From Portulaca oleracea (taxonomy: Eukaryota; Streptophyta; Magnoliopsida; Caryophyllales; Portulacaceae), in NCBI GenBank assembly GCA_029582165.1, contig CM055870.1, positions 12,165,832 through 12,229,831 of the forward strand: a stretch of DNA of 64,000 nt, read 5' to 3'. Within the stretch, counting starts at the first letter, position 1. Every line of letters starts with the position of its first letter. Of this stretch, positions 12,771 through 21,203 are shown piece by piece. A program made the position numbers and the translations under genes. The notes beneath the pieces were generated by a model. That model was not told the origin of the DNA. It saw only the letters and a list, made by a program, of their open reading frames with translations, and did no database searches.

Positions 12771-13201
12771 TTTTGCAAAGGAAGAGAGACAGAGAGAGAT
12801 AAAAAGATAGATTATTTTGATGGGTGTGTTGTATTTATCCGTTTTATGATCGAGGGTTGTTGACGAAAATGAAAAGGGCAAAGATCAGAAGTAGTAATCG
12901 AGTGTCGGAAGGTGAAACAATCTGGAATTTCCAAAAACAAGGTTGACTCTGTAGACATGCGTCACTCTCAGACACTGTAGTGGTACTAGTAGTAGTGGGA
13001 GACTGGGAGTAGGATATGCAGAGTAAGAAATCATTCTGTTTCTTTTCTTTTTGGGCTTGGAGGGTTGGATTCCTTCTTTAGATCAACATTTATGGAAAAT
13101 TTTGATTTCCCTCCTCTTATCCTCTTCAAAATTTCACCAATTTTTCGGGTATCTTTACACAAACAAGGGGGGAAATTGATGATGTATTTAGATTTAGGAT
13201 A
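12771..13201 (-). promoter_or_regulatory. Upstream region of the PfkB gene
   Basis: This 430-bp stretch separates the kinase start codon from the foldback arm. On the coding strand it contains CTCTCTCTGTCTCTC just before the ATG (12783-12800), a pyrimidine patch common in plant 5' UTRs. A possible TATA-like AAATACAACACACCC lies upstream of it. No open frame of note. Confidence 0.4.
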
Positions 13202-13330
13202 GGAAAATTGAAAAAAAAAAACTTATATTTTGGGATATTGGACAAAAATAATATGAAATTATAACTTTATTATGAATGGGTTGAAACGCTGAACTATAAC
13301 CCTATTATTTTAGCATTCATCACCTCAAGT
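13202..13330. repeat. Foldback family arm (left type)
   Basis: Starts GGAAAATTGAAAAAAAAAA and continues 'tattttgggatattggacaaaaataatatg', then 'cctattattttagcattcatcacc'. This matches the left arm of the element at 1-361. A right-type arm lies at 19115-19238 on the far side of the copia element. Confidence 0.7.
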
Positions 13331-13615
13331 CTATGTGCTTCAAATCTTCTCTGATCACCTCTCTCATGAATTTTTTAGGTCTCTCATAACGTCCATGGAA
13401 TATCCTAATCCTTCGTACATCCTAATAGGGACATCCTCACTTCTTATCAGAACATGCACAAATTATCTGGTCAACCTAGTATCTCTCAACTTATCCTCGA
13501 TAGACACTACCCCTAGTGTAGCTCAACATATTCAACCTCTAGCAATGTATTTTCTTGATCGCCCAATACTCAACATCAATCAACATTGTCAGTCTAACCA
13601 CCCTACAGTACATCT
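13331..13615 (-). pseudogene. RTE-type LINE fragment, C-terminal part of the ORF
   Basis: Read on the minus strand, the decayed translation shows the conserved 3' part of plant RTE reverse-transcriptase ORFs: a segment like SIGRSRKYIARG, then IEDKLRDTRLT, FVHVLIRSEDVPIRMYE, and an MRDLKNS-like segment. Several stop codons interrupt it. It is the same strand as the N-terminal RTE fragment at 19239-20110, so both may derive from one LINE now split by other insertions, with the catalytic middle of the RT missing. Confidence 0.6.
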
Positions 13616-14201
13616 TGTTAGAATATGGGATTGAGAAGAAGCTTTGAGGCGTGAAAGGATCACTATCTTTAAGACAAGATTTCGCCCCTAATGCAATATC
13701 GTGTCTCCAGGATACAACAAAGCTCCTGGATTGACATATAAATATACATTCAATCCCCCTGTTGAGCAGTTTCTATGGATAAGGATGATGATGCTGATAC
13801 AGTGTTTTTGGACAGGATTGACAGTTTGGCAGTTAATCATATCCAACTGCATTGAACTGCAAAGAAGAAAACCCTAAAAAATAATAAATAAATGTTATTT
13901 AGTTGTTTGCTCCTATCCTACAAAGCATTGAACCTTAACTCAAGCACAGACTAGCCCAATCCAGAGTTTATTTACTTATAAACTCATATGACTCCTTAAC
14001 TTATAAAGAACCATAGGTTATTTTATTTTCCCCATGTGGGACAATAAATAGGAAACCTATTTATATTCTCTAGGAGCTAGAGACAACTCTATTCTATCCA
14101 TGTGGGACATTTGATAGAATCAATACACTATTCTATCCATGTGGGATATTTGATAGAATCAATACATTTATTTCCTTATTATTTTCACTAACTATTCAAC
14201 A
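13616..14201 (-). repeat. 3' LTR of the copia element (complete)
   Basis: 586 bp from TGTTAGAATATGGG to ATTCAACA on the plus strand. On the minus strand a TATA-like GAATATAAATAGG lies near 14054-14066 and a second TATATTTATATG near 13737-13748. It contains a direct duplication of about 42 bp ('tattctatccatgtgggac...gatagaatcaatacac', 14090-14168). Confidence 0.9.
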
Positions 14202-14213
14202 ATCCCCCACTAG
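14202..14213 (-). other. Polypurine tract of the copia element
   Basis: On the minus strand, CTAGTGGGGGAT abuts the 3' LTR start TGTTGAATAG. This is the expected primer site for plus-strand DNA synthesis. Confidence 0.75.
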
Positions 14214-14706
14214 TTAGTGAAAATTGAGTTATTTAAACAGTCCTTATTGTGATAGTGCATAGCTGAAGGTGTCATCTGATTAAACCATCAGTTAGTGTAA
14301 GTGACTCAAAGCCTTAAAAGAATTTGGTGGCCAGATAGCTTAAACCAAAATCTTTTAATATTAAGACCGGAGGCACCACACACAGTACCACACCTTGTCC
14401 TTATCTCAGAAAAAGCCTTATTATTGTAGCACTATTGTGGCCTTGTGCTCATCCTAATTCTGTGAATATGTATAAGAGTTAAAATCCCATAAAACTCTTA
14501 TTTAGAGCGGCCGCACTCTAATATTCACATAGGTGAATTCCATACCTATATGGATTCCATTAAGAGTAAACTCAGATCCTCCTTAATAATTAAATGCACT
14601 ATATCCAATTTATAGTGCTCCATTGACCTTGTTATAACTTGTTATTACCCCTTAAACCTTATAACTAGTTTTCACTAGAGTAAGGTGGGTTTCCTATTAC
14701 AACAGA
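14214..14706. other. Copia 3' untranslated region
   Basis: About 490 bp between the pol stop and the polypurine tract. No open frame or further repeat is recognised. Confidence 0.6.
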
Positions 14707-17676
14707 TCATACATTAAAGGATTTTAAACCCATTCTAGCAGTGGTGCTCTTCACCAGATCCCTTGGCAAACCTTTAGTCAAAGGGTCTGCTAGATTTAGA
14801 GTTGATTTAACATAGGTGATTGTTATAACACCATCTTGAATCAATTCCCTCACATACGCATGTCTCAAACTAATGTGTCTAGACTTCCCATTATAGATTT
14901 TACTATAAGCTCGAGACATGGTAGCCTGACTATCGCAATATAAGGAAGTGGTTGACATAGGTTGTGGCCACAACTTAATATCCATCAATAGATTCCTCAG
15001 CCATTCTGCTTCCTTTCCTGCTGCTGCTAGAGCAATGAACTCAGATTCCATAGTGGAATGTGAGATACATGTTTGCTTTTTAGAGGCCCAACTAATGGCT
15101 CCTCCTCCTAGGGTAAATATCCACCCGGATGTTGACTTGTTATCCTTAGAGCTAGTTATCCAACTAGCATCTGTGAATCCCTCTAAAACAGATGGATAAT
15201 CATTATAGAAGATACCAAAGTCAACTGTCCGTTTCAAGTATCCAAGTACTCTTGCAATGACCTTCCAATGTTCAGTACTTGGTTTACTTGTACACCTAGA
15301 TAATTTGCACACTGCAAATGCAATGTCTGGTCTGGTACAGTGCATTGCATACATCAGACTCCCTATAGCACTAGCATACTCCAACTGTGCAACAACTCTT
15401 CCATTGTTCTCCACTAAGTGAACACTTGGATCATAAGGAGTTTCGGCATCCTTTATATTGAGATGTTTGAACTTAGTCAACAATTTCTCAATATAATGAG
15501 ATTGACTCAAGGCCAAACCCTTATTGTGCCTTTTAACCTTTATGCCTAAGATAGTATCAGCTTCATTAATATCCTTCATCTTAAACTGAGAGGTGAGATA
15601 CTTCTTAGTTTCATTTATTCCATGTAAATTGGTTCCAAAAATGAGCATGTCATCAACATAGAGACATATAATAACTCCATAAGAATCTGTAAACTTCGAA
15701 TAAATACATTTATCCGAGTTATTATGGAGAAAACCATTTGAAAGAAGCGCAACATCAAACTTTTCATGCCACTGTTTGGGCGCTTGTTTCAACCCATATA
15801 AGGATTTAACCAATTTACACACCTTCTTTTCATTTCCTGGTAATATGAAACCCTCATGTTGTTCCATATAAATTTCCTCTTCTAAATCTCCATTTAGAAA
15901 GGTTGTTTTTACATCCATCTGATGCACATGTAGCTTAAATATTGAAGTCAATGCAAACAGACTCCTAATGGATGTAATTCTAGCTACAGGAGCGTAGGTA
16001 TCAAAGTAATCGATACCTTCCTTTTGGGTAAAACCTTTAGCTACTAATCTAGCCTTAAAGGTTTGTAAAGAACCATCAGTATTGTACTTCCTCCTAAATA
16101 CCCGTTTGCATTCTATTGGTTTTGAACCTGGAGGCAAGTCCACTAGAATCCAAGTATTGTTGGACAATATTGAATCCATCTCATCATTTATTGCCTCCTT
16201 CCAGAATGCAGAATCTCTAGATTCCATAGCCTCACTAAATGTTTTAGGGTCATCATCAACATTTAGTACAATGGGTATTTGGTCTAATACTTCTGTCCTA
16301 CTACCTTCTACTAGAAAAACAATAGATATGGAGGAAACAAAATCCGGTCCAAAATCTTTAGCTTTTCTAACCCTATGGCTTCTTCTTGGTTCTATACCAG
16401 ACTCAAGTTCATTACTTTTGTCAATTGAACCAGAAGTAGTGCTTCCTAATGGCATATCAGGAGAGTTCCTAATTGTAGGTGTTGGTTGAGATGCATCGGA
16501 TTTCATAAAGGTATTCTCAAAGAATTCTGCATCTCTAGTCTCTACAATCACATTAGATTGTAAGTCCAACAGCCTGTATGCTTTAGAATTTTCAGCATAA
16601 CCTACAAAAGTGCTCTTGATTGCCCTTGGTCCTAACTTAGTCCTCTTTTGATCAGGAACTCTATAATAGGCAATACACCCCCACACTTTGAAGTATTTAA
16701 TGTTAGGCCTTCTTCCTTTCCACACCTCATATGGAGATACCTTCGTTTTCTTAGAAGGAATTCGATTATGGACATGGCACGCAGTTAAGAGTGCTTCCTC
16801 CCATAAATTTGTTGGCAAATCAGCATTTAATAACATGGCATTAACCATATTACATAGAGTCTGATTTTTCCTTTCAGCAAGGCCATTCTGTTGAGGTGTT
16901 CTAGGGGCTGTTCTTTGATGGATGATACCATGGTTCTCACAGAATTCATCAAATTCAATTGGAAAATACTCCCATCCCCTATCACTCATTAGAATTTTAA
17001 CTCTTTTTTCCTTTTGATTCTCAACTTCAGCCTTATAGCGTTTGAACATGTCGAATGCTTCATCCTTAGTTCGCAATAAATATACATAAGTGTATCTCGA
17101 ACTATCATCAATGAATGTGATAAAATATCTTTTACCACCCCTAGTAAGCATTCCATTCATTTCACATATGTCAGAATGAACTAAGTCTAGAATTTGTGTA
17201 TTTCTCTCAACCTTAGGGAAATGTTTCTTAGTGAATTTAGCCTGAGTGCAAATTTCACACTTAGAAACATTTGAATCTGACTGACAAGAGAAATACCCAT
17301 CCTTGATCATAAACTTCAACGAATTGAAATTTAAATGTCCTAGCCTAGCATGCCAAACTGAATAAGAATCAACAAGATAAGCAGAACTAGGTACTTCATT
17401 TATTTCATTCAAACTTAGTCTAAACATGCTCTCACAATCATAGCCTTTGCCAACAAACATAGTCTTCTTAGTGATAACAATCTGATTTGAACCTACTACA
17501 ACAAATCCCTTCTTATTCAAAATATATCCTGAAACTAGATTATTCCTCATATCTGGAACATGAAAGACATTCATCAACGTGAGTTTCCTCCCTGATGTGA
17601 AGTTCAACTCTACCGTTCCTAGTCCAAGGACTTTGGCCGGAGTGCTGTTCCCCATGAGGACCTCACGATCTGCCAC
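14707..17676 (-). CDS. Copia Pol: integrase, reverse transcriptase, RNase H (open frame)
   Basis: An uninterrupted 989-codon frame. In order it holds the end of the protease region, the GAG-pre-integrase/zinc motif (WHARLGHL at about 108, CEIC at about 140), integrase catalytic residues Asp169 (HSDICE), Asp232 (SDRGWEY) and Glu268 (NGLAERKNQ), and reverse transcriptase with [20 protein letters not shown] near 585 and the active-site YVDD at 673-676. RNase H follows, from FTDASW to SHSTMESEF and the C terminus. All key residues are present, so only the gag-protease stops prevent a full polyprotein. The first Met used here lies inside the native polyprotein; translation would normally start in gag. 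Confidence 0.92.
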   Translation of the reverse strand: MADREVLMGNSTPAKVLGLGTVELNFTSGRKLTLMNVFHVPDMRNNLVSGYILNKKGFVVVGSNQIVITKKTMFVGKGYDCESMFRLSLNEINEVPSSAYLVDSYSVWHARLGHLNFNSLKFMIKDGYFSCQSDSNVSKCEICTQAKFTKKHFPKVERNTQILDLVHSDICEMNGMLTRGGKRYFITFIDDSSRYTYVYLLRTKDEAFDMFKRYKAEVENQKEKRVKILMSDRGWEYFPIEFDEFCENHGIIHQRTAPRTPQQNGLAERKNQTLCNMVNAMLLNADLPTNLWEEALLTACHVHNRIPSKKTKVSPYEVWKGRRPNIKYFKVWGCIAYYRVPDQKRTKLGPRAIKSTFVGYAENSKAYRLLDLQSNVIVETRDAEFFENTFMKSDASQPTPTIRNSPDMPLGSTTSGSIDKSNELESGIEPRRSHRVRKAKDFGPDFVSSISIVFLVEGSRTEVLDQIPIVLNVDDDPKTFSEAMESRDSAFWKEAINDEMDSILSNNTWILVDLPPGSKPIECKRVFRRKYNTDGSLQTFKARLVAKGFTQKEGIDYFDTYAPVARITSIRSLFALTSIFKLHVHQMDVKTTFLNGDLEEEIYMEQHEGFILPGNEKKVCKLVKSLYGLKQAPKQWHEKFDVALLSNGFLHNNSDKCIYSKFTDSYGVIICLYVDDMLIFGTNLHGINETKKYLTSQFKMKDINEADTILGIKVKRHNKGLALSQSHYIEKLLTKFKHLNIKDAETPYDPSVHLVENNGRVVAQLEYASAIGSLMYAMHCTRPDIAFAVCKLSRCTSKPSTEHWKVIARVLGYLKRTVDFGIFYNDYPSVLEGFTDASWITSSKDNKSTSGWIFTLGGGAISWASKKQTCISHSTMESEFIALAAAGKEAEWLRNLLMDIKLWPQPMSTTSLYCDSQATMSRAYSKIYNGKSRHISLRHAYVRELIQDGVITITYVKSTLNLADPLTKGLPRDLVKSTTARMGLKSFNV

Positions 17677-18738
17677 AACTTCATAAGTTTTAAATTGTGA
17701 CCTGTCATAACAAACATGAATAGAGGCACCTGTATCATATCACCAACCAGGAGGCTTGCCTATATTAGCCATATGTATGTCAGTAATCATATTTAAATAA
17801 AGATTAGATACCATAGCAATCAAGTCCTTCATGTTCTCATCTACCATGTTAGCCTTGGAAGAATCTCCATTCTTGGCTGCCAGATCAGCCTTCATTTTCT
17901 TGCAATCCTTAATGTAATGTCATTTGCCCTTACAATAGTAACAATGACTATTCTGCTTCTTGGTACCCTTAGTACCCTTGCATTTGAAAGTGGATTTGTC
18001 TTTCTTTGCCTTAAGGGATTTGTCTTTCTTTGCCTTAGAATTCTCCTTAGTCAAGACATTAACCTTTGAACTGTTGGCTAAATACACAGCATCTCTTTTA
18101 CGATTTCCCTCCTCAATCCTGAGATGCCTGAGTATTTTTTCAACAGTGAAATCTTTTGACATATGCAGAAGTTTCTTCCTATAGTCGTTCCAAGTGGGTG
18201 GAAATTTTGCAATAATCGCCCCCACTTGAAGTGACTCTGAGATCTTAACCTGAAGATCATGAAGTCTATTGACAAGAACCTGCAACTCATGCACTTGGTC
18301 CAGAATAGGTATATCATCTGACATCTGAAAATCAAAATACTTCATCATAAGAAATTTGTTAGTGCCTTGTCTCTCTGTGTTATATTTTTCTTCGAGGGCT
18401 TTCCAGATGCCCTTTGGTGACTTCCATGAAACGTACAACTCGTACAAACGTTCTGACAGGGTTTGCAGAATGTGCCCTTTACATAGAAATTCGTCCTCCT
18501 CCCGTTTCTTCTTTGCTTCGTTCAATTTTTGAATCTCCGCAGGATCCATTTTCTCCAGTTCCTCCTTTGATGGGTTCGGCAGATTCTCTAATTTTGGATC
18601 CAGAACGTATGCAATCTTCAGTGCTGTCAACAGGAATAAGATCTTGTCCTTCCATCGCATGAAGTTTGTGCCATCAAACTTGTCCAACCTTACGAGATCT
18701 TGATTCATGATTCTAAATGCAGTGTCTGAATCGGCCAT
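17677..18738 (-). pseudogene. Copia Gag-protease, interrupted by two stop codons
   Basis: Gag starts at 18738 with MADSDTAFRIMNQD, 18 bp after the 5' LTR, and shows the copia Gag phrase KFDGTNFMRWKDKI. A basic KAKKDKS repeat precedes the zinc knuckle CYYCKGK. A TGA at 17920-17922 falls exactly where the knuckle needs Gly before His (CX2CX4HX4C). The frame then resumes through HYIKDCKKMKADLAAK. A second TGA at 17740-17742 replaces a probable Trp directly before the protease site [10 protein letters not shown]. No frameshift separates the parts. The two nonsense changes inactivate the copy but leave the rest readable. Confidence 0.85.
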
Positions 18739-18740
18739 AG

Positions 18741-18822
18741 AATCTTGTCTTAAAATTGTTAGAATATGGGATTGAGAAGAAGCTTTGAGGCATGAAAGGA
18801 TCACTATCTTTAAGACAAGATT
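18741..18822. other. 14-bp inverted repeat linking the primer-binding position with the LTR
   Basis: AATCTTGTCTTAAA at 18741-18754 sits two bases inside the 5' LTR border, where a primer-binding site is expected. Its exact reverse complement TTTAAGACAAGATT is inside the LTR at 18809-18822 (also in the 3' LTR, about 13669-13682). The loop is 54 bases. No TGGTATCAGAGC-type tRNA-Met site is present. See findings. Confidence 0.7.
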
Positions 18823-19114
18823 TCGCCCCTAATGCAATATCGTGTCTCCAGGATACAACAAAGCTCCTGGATTGATATATAAATATACATTCAATCCCCC
18901 TGTTGAGCAGTTTCTATGGATAAGGATGATGATGCTGATACAGTGCTTTTGGACAGGATTGACAGTTTGGCAGTTAATCCTATCCAACTGCATTGAACTG
19001 CAAAGAAGAAAACCCTAAAATAATAAATAAATGTTATTTAGTTGTCTGCTCCTAAAGCTCCTACAAAGGATTGAACCTTAACCCAAGCACAGACTAGCCC
19101 AGTCCAGAGTTTAT
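18757..19114 (-). repeat. 5' LTR of the copia element (truncated)
   Basis: Matches 13616-13975 of the other LTR from TGTTAGAATATGGG to CAGAGTTTAT, then changes abruptly to foldback-arm sequence (CTTGGTGGTGGA). About 228 bp, including the TATA-bearing U3 part, are missing. Confidence 0.9.
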
Positions 19115-19238
19115 CTTGGTGGTGGAGACCAAAAATAGTTAGGGTCAAAGTTCAGCTCACCAATAAAAAAAATTGTAAGTTCTAATTATCTTTTTTCCCG
19201 TATCCCCAAAACATAGATTATTTCTTTTCCAATTTTCC
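19115..19238. repeat. Foldback family arm (right type)
   Basis: Contains GGTGGTGGAGACC, 'aaagttcagctcacc', 'attgtaagttctaattatc' and ends CCAATTTTCC. This corresponds to the right arm of the element at 1-361 (GCGGTGGATGC, then 'aaagtttagctcatcc', 'attgtaagttcggattatt', TTCCAATTCC). Confidence 0.75.
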
Positions 19239-20110
19239 TTCTATAAATCAATAAACATCATATGCAGATACCTCCTCCTTTCCTGAAATTTCTCCAAAAG
19301 ACAACGTATGAGATGGATAACATCTGTTGTCAAAGACACCCGCAAAACATCCGTCATCCTCCTCTCAATAACTTTTGTTCGCAAAGCTTCATGGTGACTC
19401 AGGAGCTTAACTCCCCTATATTCGTTGTAGCATGGACCGTCTCCTTTGTTATTGCATAAAGGGGCAAGTGCATTACTCCTCCACTCATCTAGCCTCCTAA
19501 TTGTTCTAAGAGCACCGTTGAAAAGATATATCAATTAGAGAATATCCTCCTCTCCTGAGCACTTCCACAACTCCATGGGAATTCCATATTAGGGCCCACC
19601 GTGTGCCCCTCTTCATTTTCTTCGGTGCTTCTTTGACCTCCTCTAATGATATGGGTGGACAAGTCATACAAATTGGACTCTCTCTGTTATTCCATAAGCA
19701 TGCCTCATGAAAATCCATGTTCCCCTCTCAACAAAAAGTGTATTGAAATTGTTTCTCCACCTTTCTTTTATTTATGCTTCCTCCAGTGAAACTCTCCCCC
19801 AACATCTTTAACACACATTAAATTTGACAGATCTTCTTACCTCCTTTCTCGACTCCTTGCCAACTTAAAAATTTCATGTTCTCATTCTTTAGTGCTCAAA
19901 GTTTAATACAAGCTCTCAAAGGTAGCTACTTTTTCCAACTCAACACTCTTCTTGACCTCTTGTTTCGCCAACTTATACTCGTCCTTATTAGTAACTTGTG
20001 TCTCCCCCTCCCTACTCTTTCCCGGTATAACTCCTCAAAACATGGTACTCCCCCTTCTCTTCTCCAAATAAGCAAGGAAAACCTGCATCAAAACATACGT
20101 AGGCCAAAAC
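19239..20110 (-). pseudogene. RTE-type LINE fragment, N-terminal RT and linker region
   Basis: Minus-strand translations show the RTE linker and RT start. From high to low coordinate these are decayed KLFWPTYV- and WQGVEKGGK-like segments, KVEKQFQYTF, then ISLEEVKEAPKKMKRG (19640-19580), ALAPLCNNKGDGPCYNEYRG, VKLLSHHEALRTKVIERRM and RRYLHMMFIDL (19270-19245). This matches the plant RTE order '...NKGD...NYRGIKL...VIE.R...MVFIDLEKAYD'. Frames shift at least twice and the E of FIDLEK is a TAG. The ORF is cut two codons after FIDL by the foldback arm. Confidence 0.75.
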
Positions 20111-20160
20111 AACTTTTTGAGGCTCGAAATTTTGGGATTTCAACCTCCACTTCATAATAG

Positions 20161-20890
20161 ATGATGTGGGAATTTCATAGGTTTAGCCACATGCTTTTCA
20201 TTGTTGTATATTCTCTATCAACTCTTGGTATTAGGATGTCTTGTAGTCATCAAGATGCTTCTGACATTCAAATGCTCTCAATGTAATGTTCAATGGAGCA
20301 AGGAAAACTCGAGGCATTAGGTGGTGCCTGACAGTGGTTGAGACAAGGTGCATTAGCCTATTCTTTTATTAATGTGACTAATTGTCTCCAAAGTCTAAAA
20401 CCGAGTTGAAATCATAATTTTAAGACTTTACATCAGTTGCTAGGTCTGACAAAAAATTGGGTCTGGGTAATTTTGGGTTCGATCAAATTGGTCATTCGGT
20501 CAAAAATTTATTAATCGAACGTTGTTCGATAAGCAAATCGGATACTTAATCCATACCTGAATCGAACTCGGATGTGCGATGTTCGAAGTGTATATAAAGA
20601 CAATATTACATTTTCGGTGTTGGAATGACCGAATATTGTTCAACTGTCAAATATCCAAATTGTCTACTGTCCATATTTAACACAAAGATAATTAAAAGTC
20701 ATCCCAGTTCACTTGGAAATCGAGTCCAGGCATTGCCCAATTGCCTTAAATGATTAAACCCGATTTCCCTTCAAAATTCAGACAATCCGAACCCGGCTTT
20801 TGTATTATACATCAAAACATTGTTTGAAAAAATAAAAATAAAACCATAGTCACTTCAAATTATCTTTTTTCATTTTTCAAACACAATTTT
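20161..20890. other. Intergenic, no gene seen
   Basis: Between the LINE fragment and the MRPL47 promoter. Part (20440-20800) has scattered 'gggtctgggtaattttgggttcg' and 'cgaactcggatg' phrases like degraded non-autonomous transposon arms, but no paired ends were found. Confidence 0.4.
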
Positions 20891-21203
20891 GGGAGAGGAA
20901 AAGTTAAAAAAAGGAGCGAGTCCCCCCATTTCCCTTCCGCATTTCCGCCCTCTTCTTCTCGGCAGAACTCCTCCGACAATCACTCGCCGCCGTCTCATCC
21001 ACCACTTCCGGTTAGACTTCTCATTCTCTTCTAAATCTACGTTCCAGCATAAACCCTCCATTGCTTGACAATCAATCTCATCTTGGTTTTCTTTTCAAAT
21101 TCCAAATGTGCACAAATTTGCCCAGCTTTGCTGTTTTTCTTGGGACCCATCTGTGATTAAGGAGAAAACGAACCTTGTTTTGTGTGTTTCAGAGGTGCCC
21201 ATC
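20891..21203 (+). promoter_or_regulatory. MRPL47 upstream and 5' UTR, possibly with a leader intron
   Basis: A C/T-rich stretch (20920-21010, with CGCCCTCTTCTTCTC) looks like a plant 5' UTR. A donor-like CCGGTTAGAC near 21009 and an acceptor TTTGTGTGTTTCAG ending at 21192 could remove a leader intron 11 bases before the ATG. Confidence 0.45.

Larger units (their letters stand above)
13616..19114 (-). mobile_element. Ty1/copia LTR retrotransposon with truncated 5' LTR
   Basis: The element runs leftwards. Its 3' LTR is 13616-14201 (minus-strand ends TGTTGAATAG and TTCTAACA) with a purine tract beside it at 14202-14213 (minus: CTAGTGGGGGAT). The 5' LTR is 18757-19114, matching only the last 358 bp of the 586-bp LTR before sequence switches to a foldback arm. 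Between the LTRs lie gag-protease with two stop codons and a long open pol frame. Because the 5' end is lost, no target duplication can be checked. LTR copies are very similar in the shared part (few substitutions), so the insertion is fairly young. No tRNA-type primer site follows the 5' LTR (see separate entry). Confidence 0.92.

Noticed and set aside
14948..16489. Plus-strand frames inside the copia element
   Set aside because: Antisense shadows of the pol ORF with no independent features.
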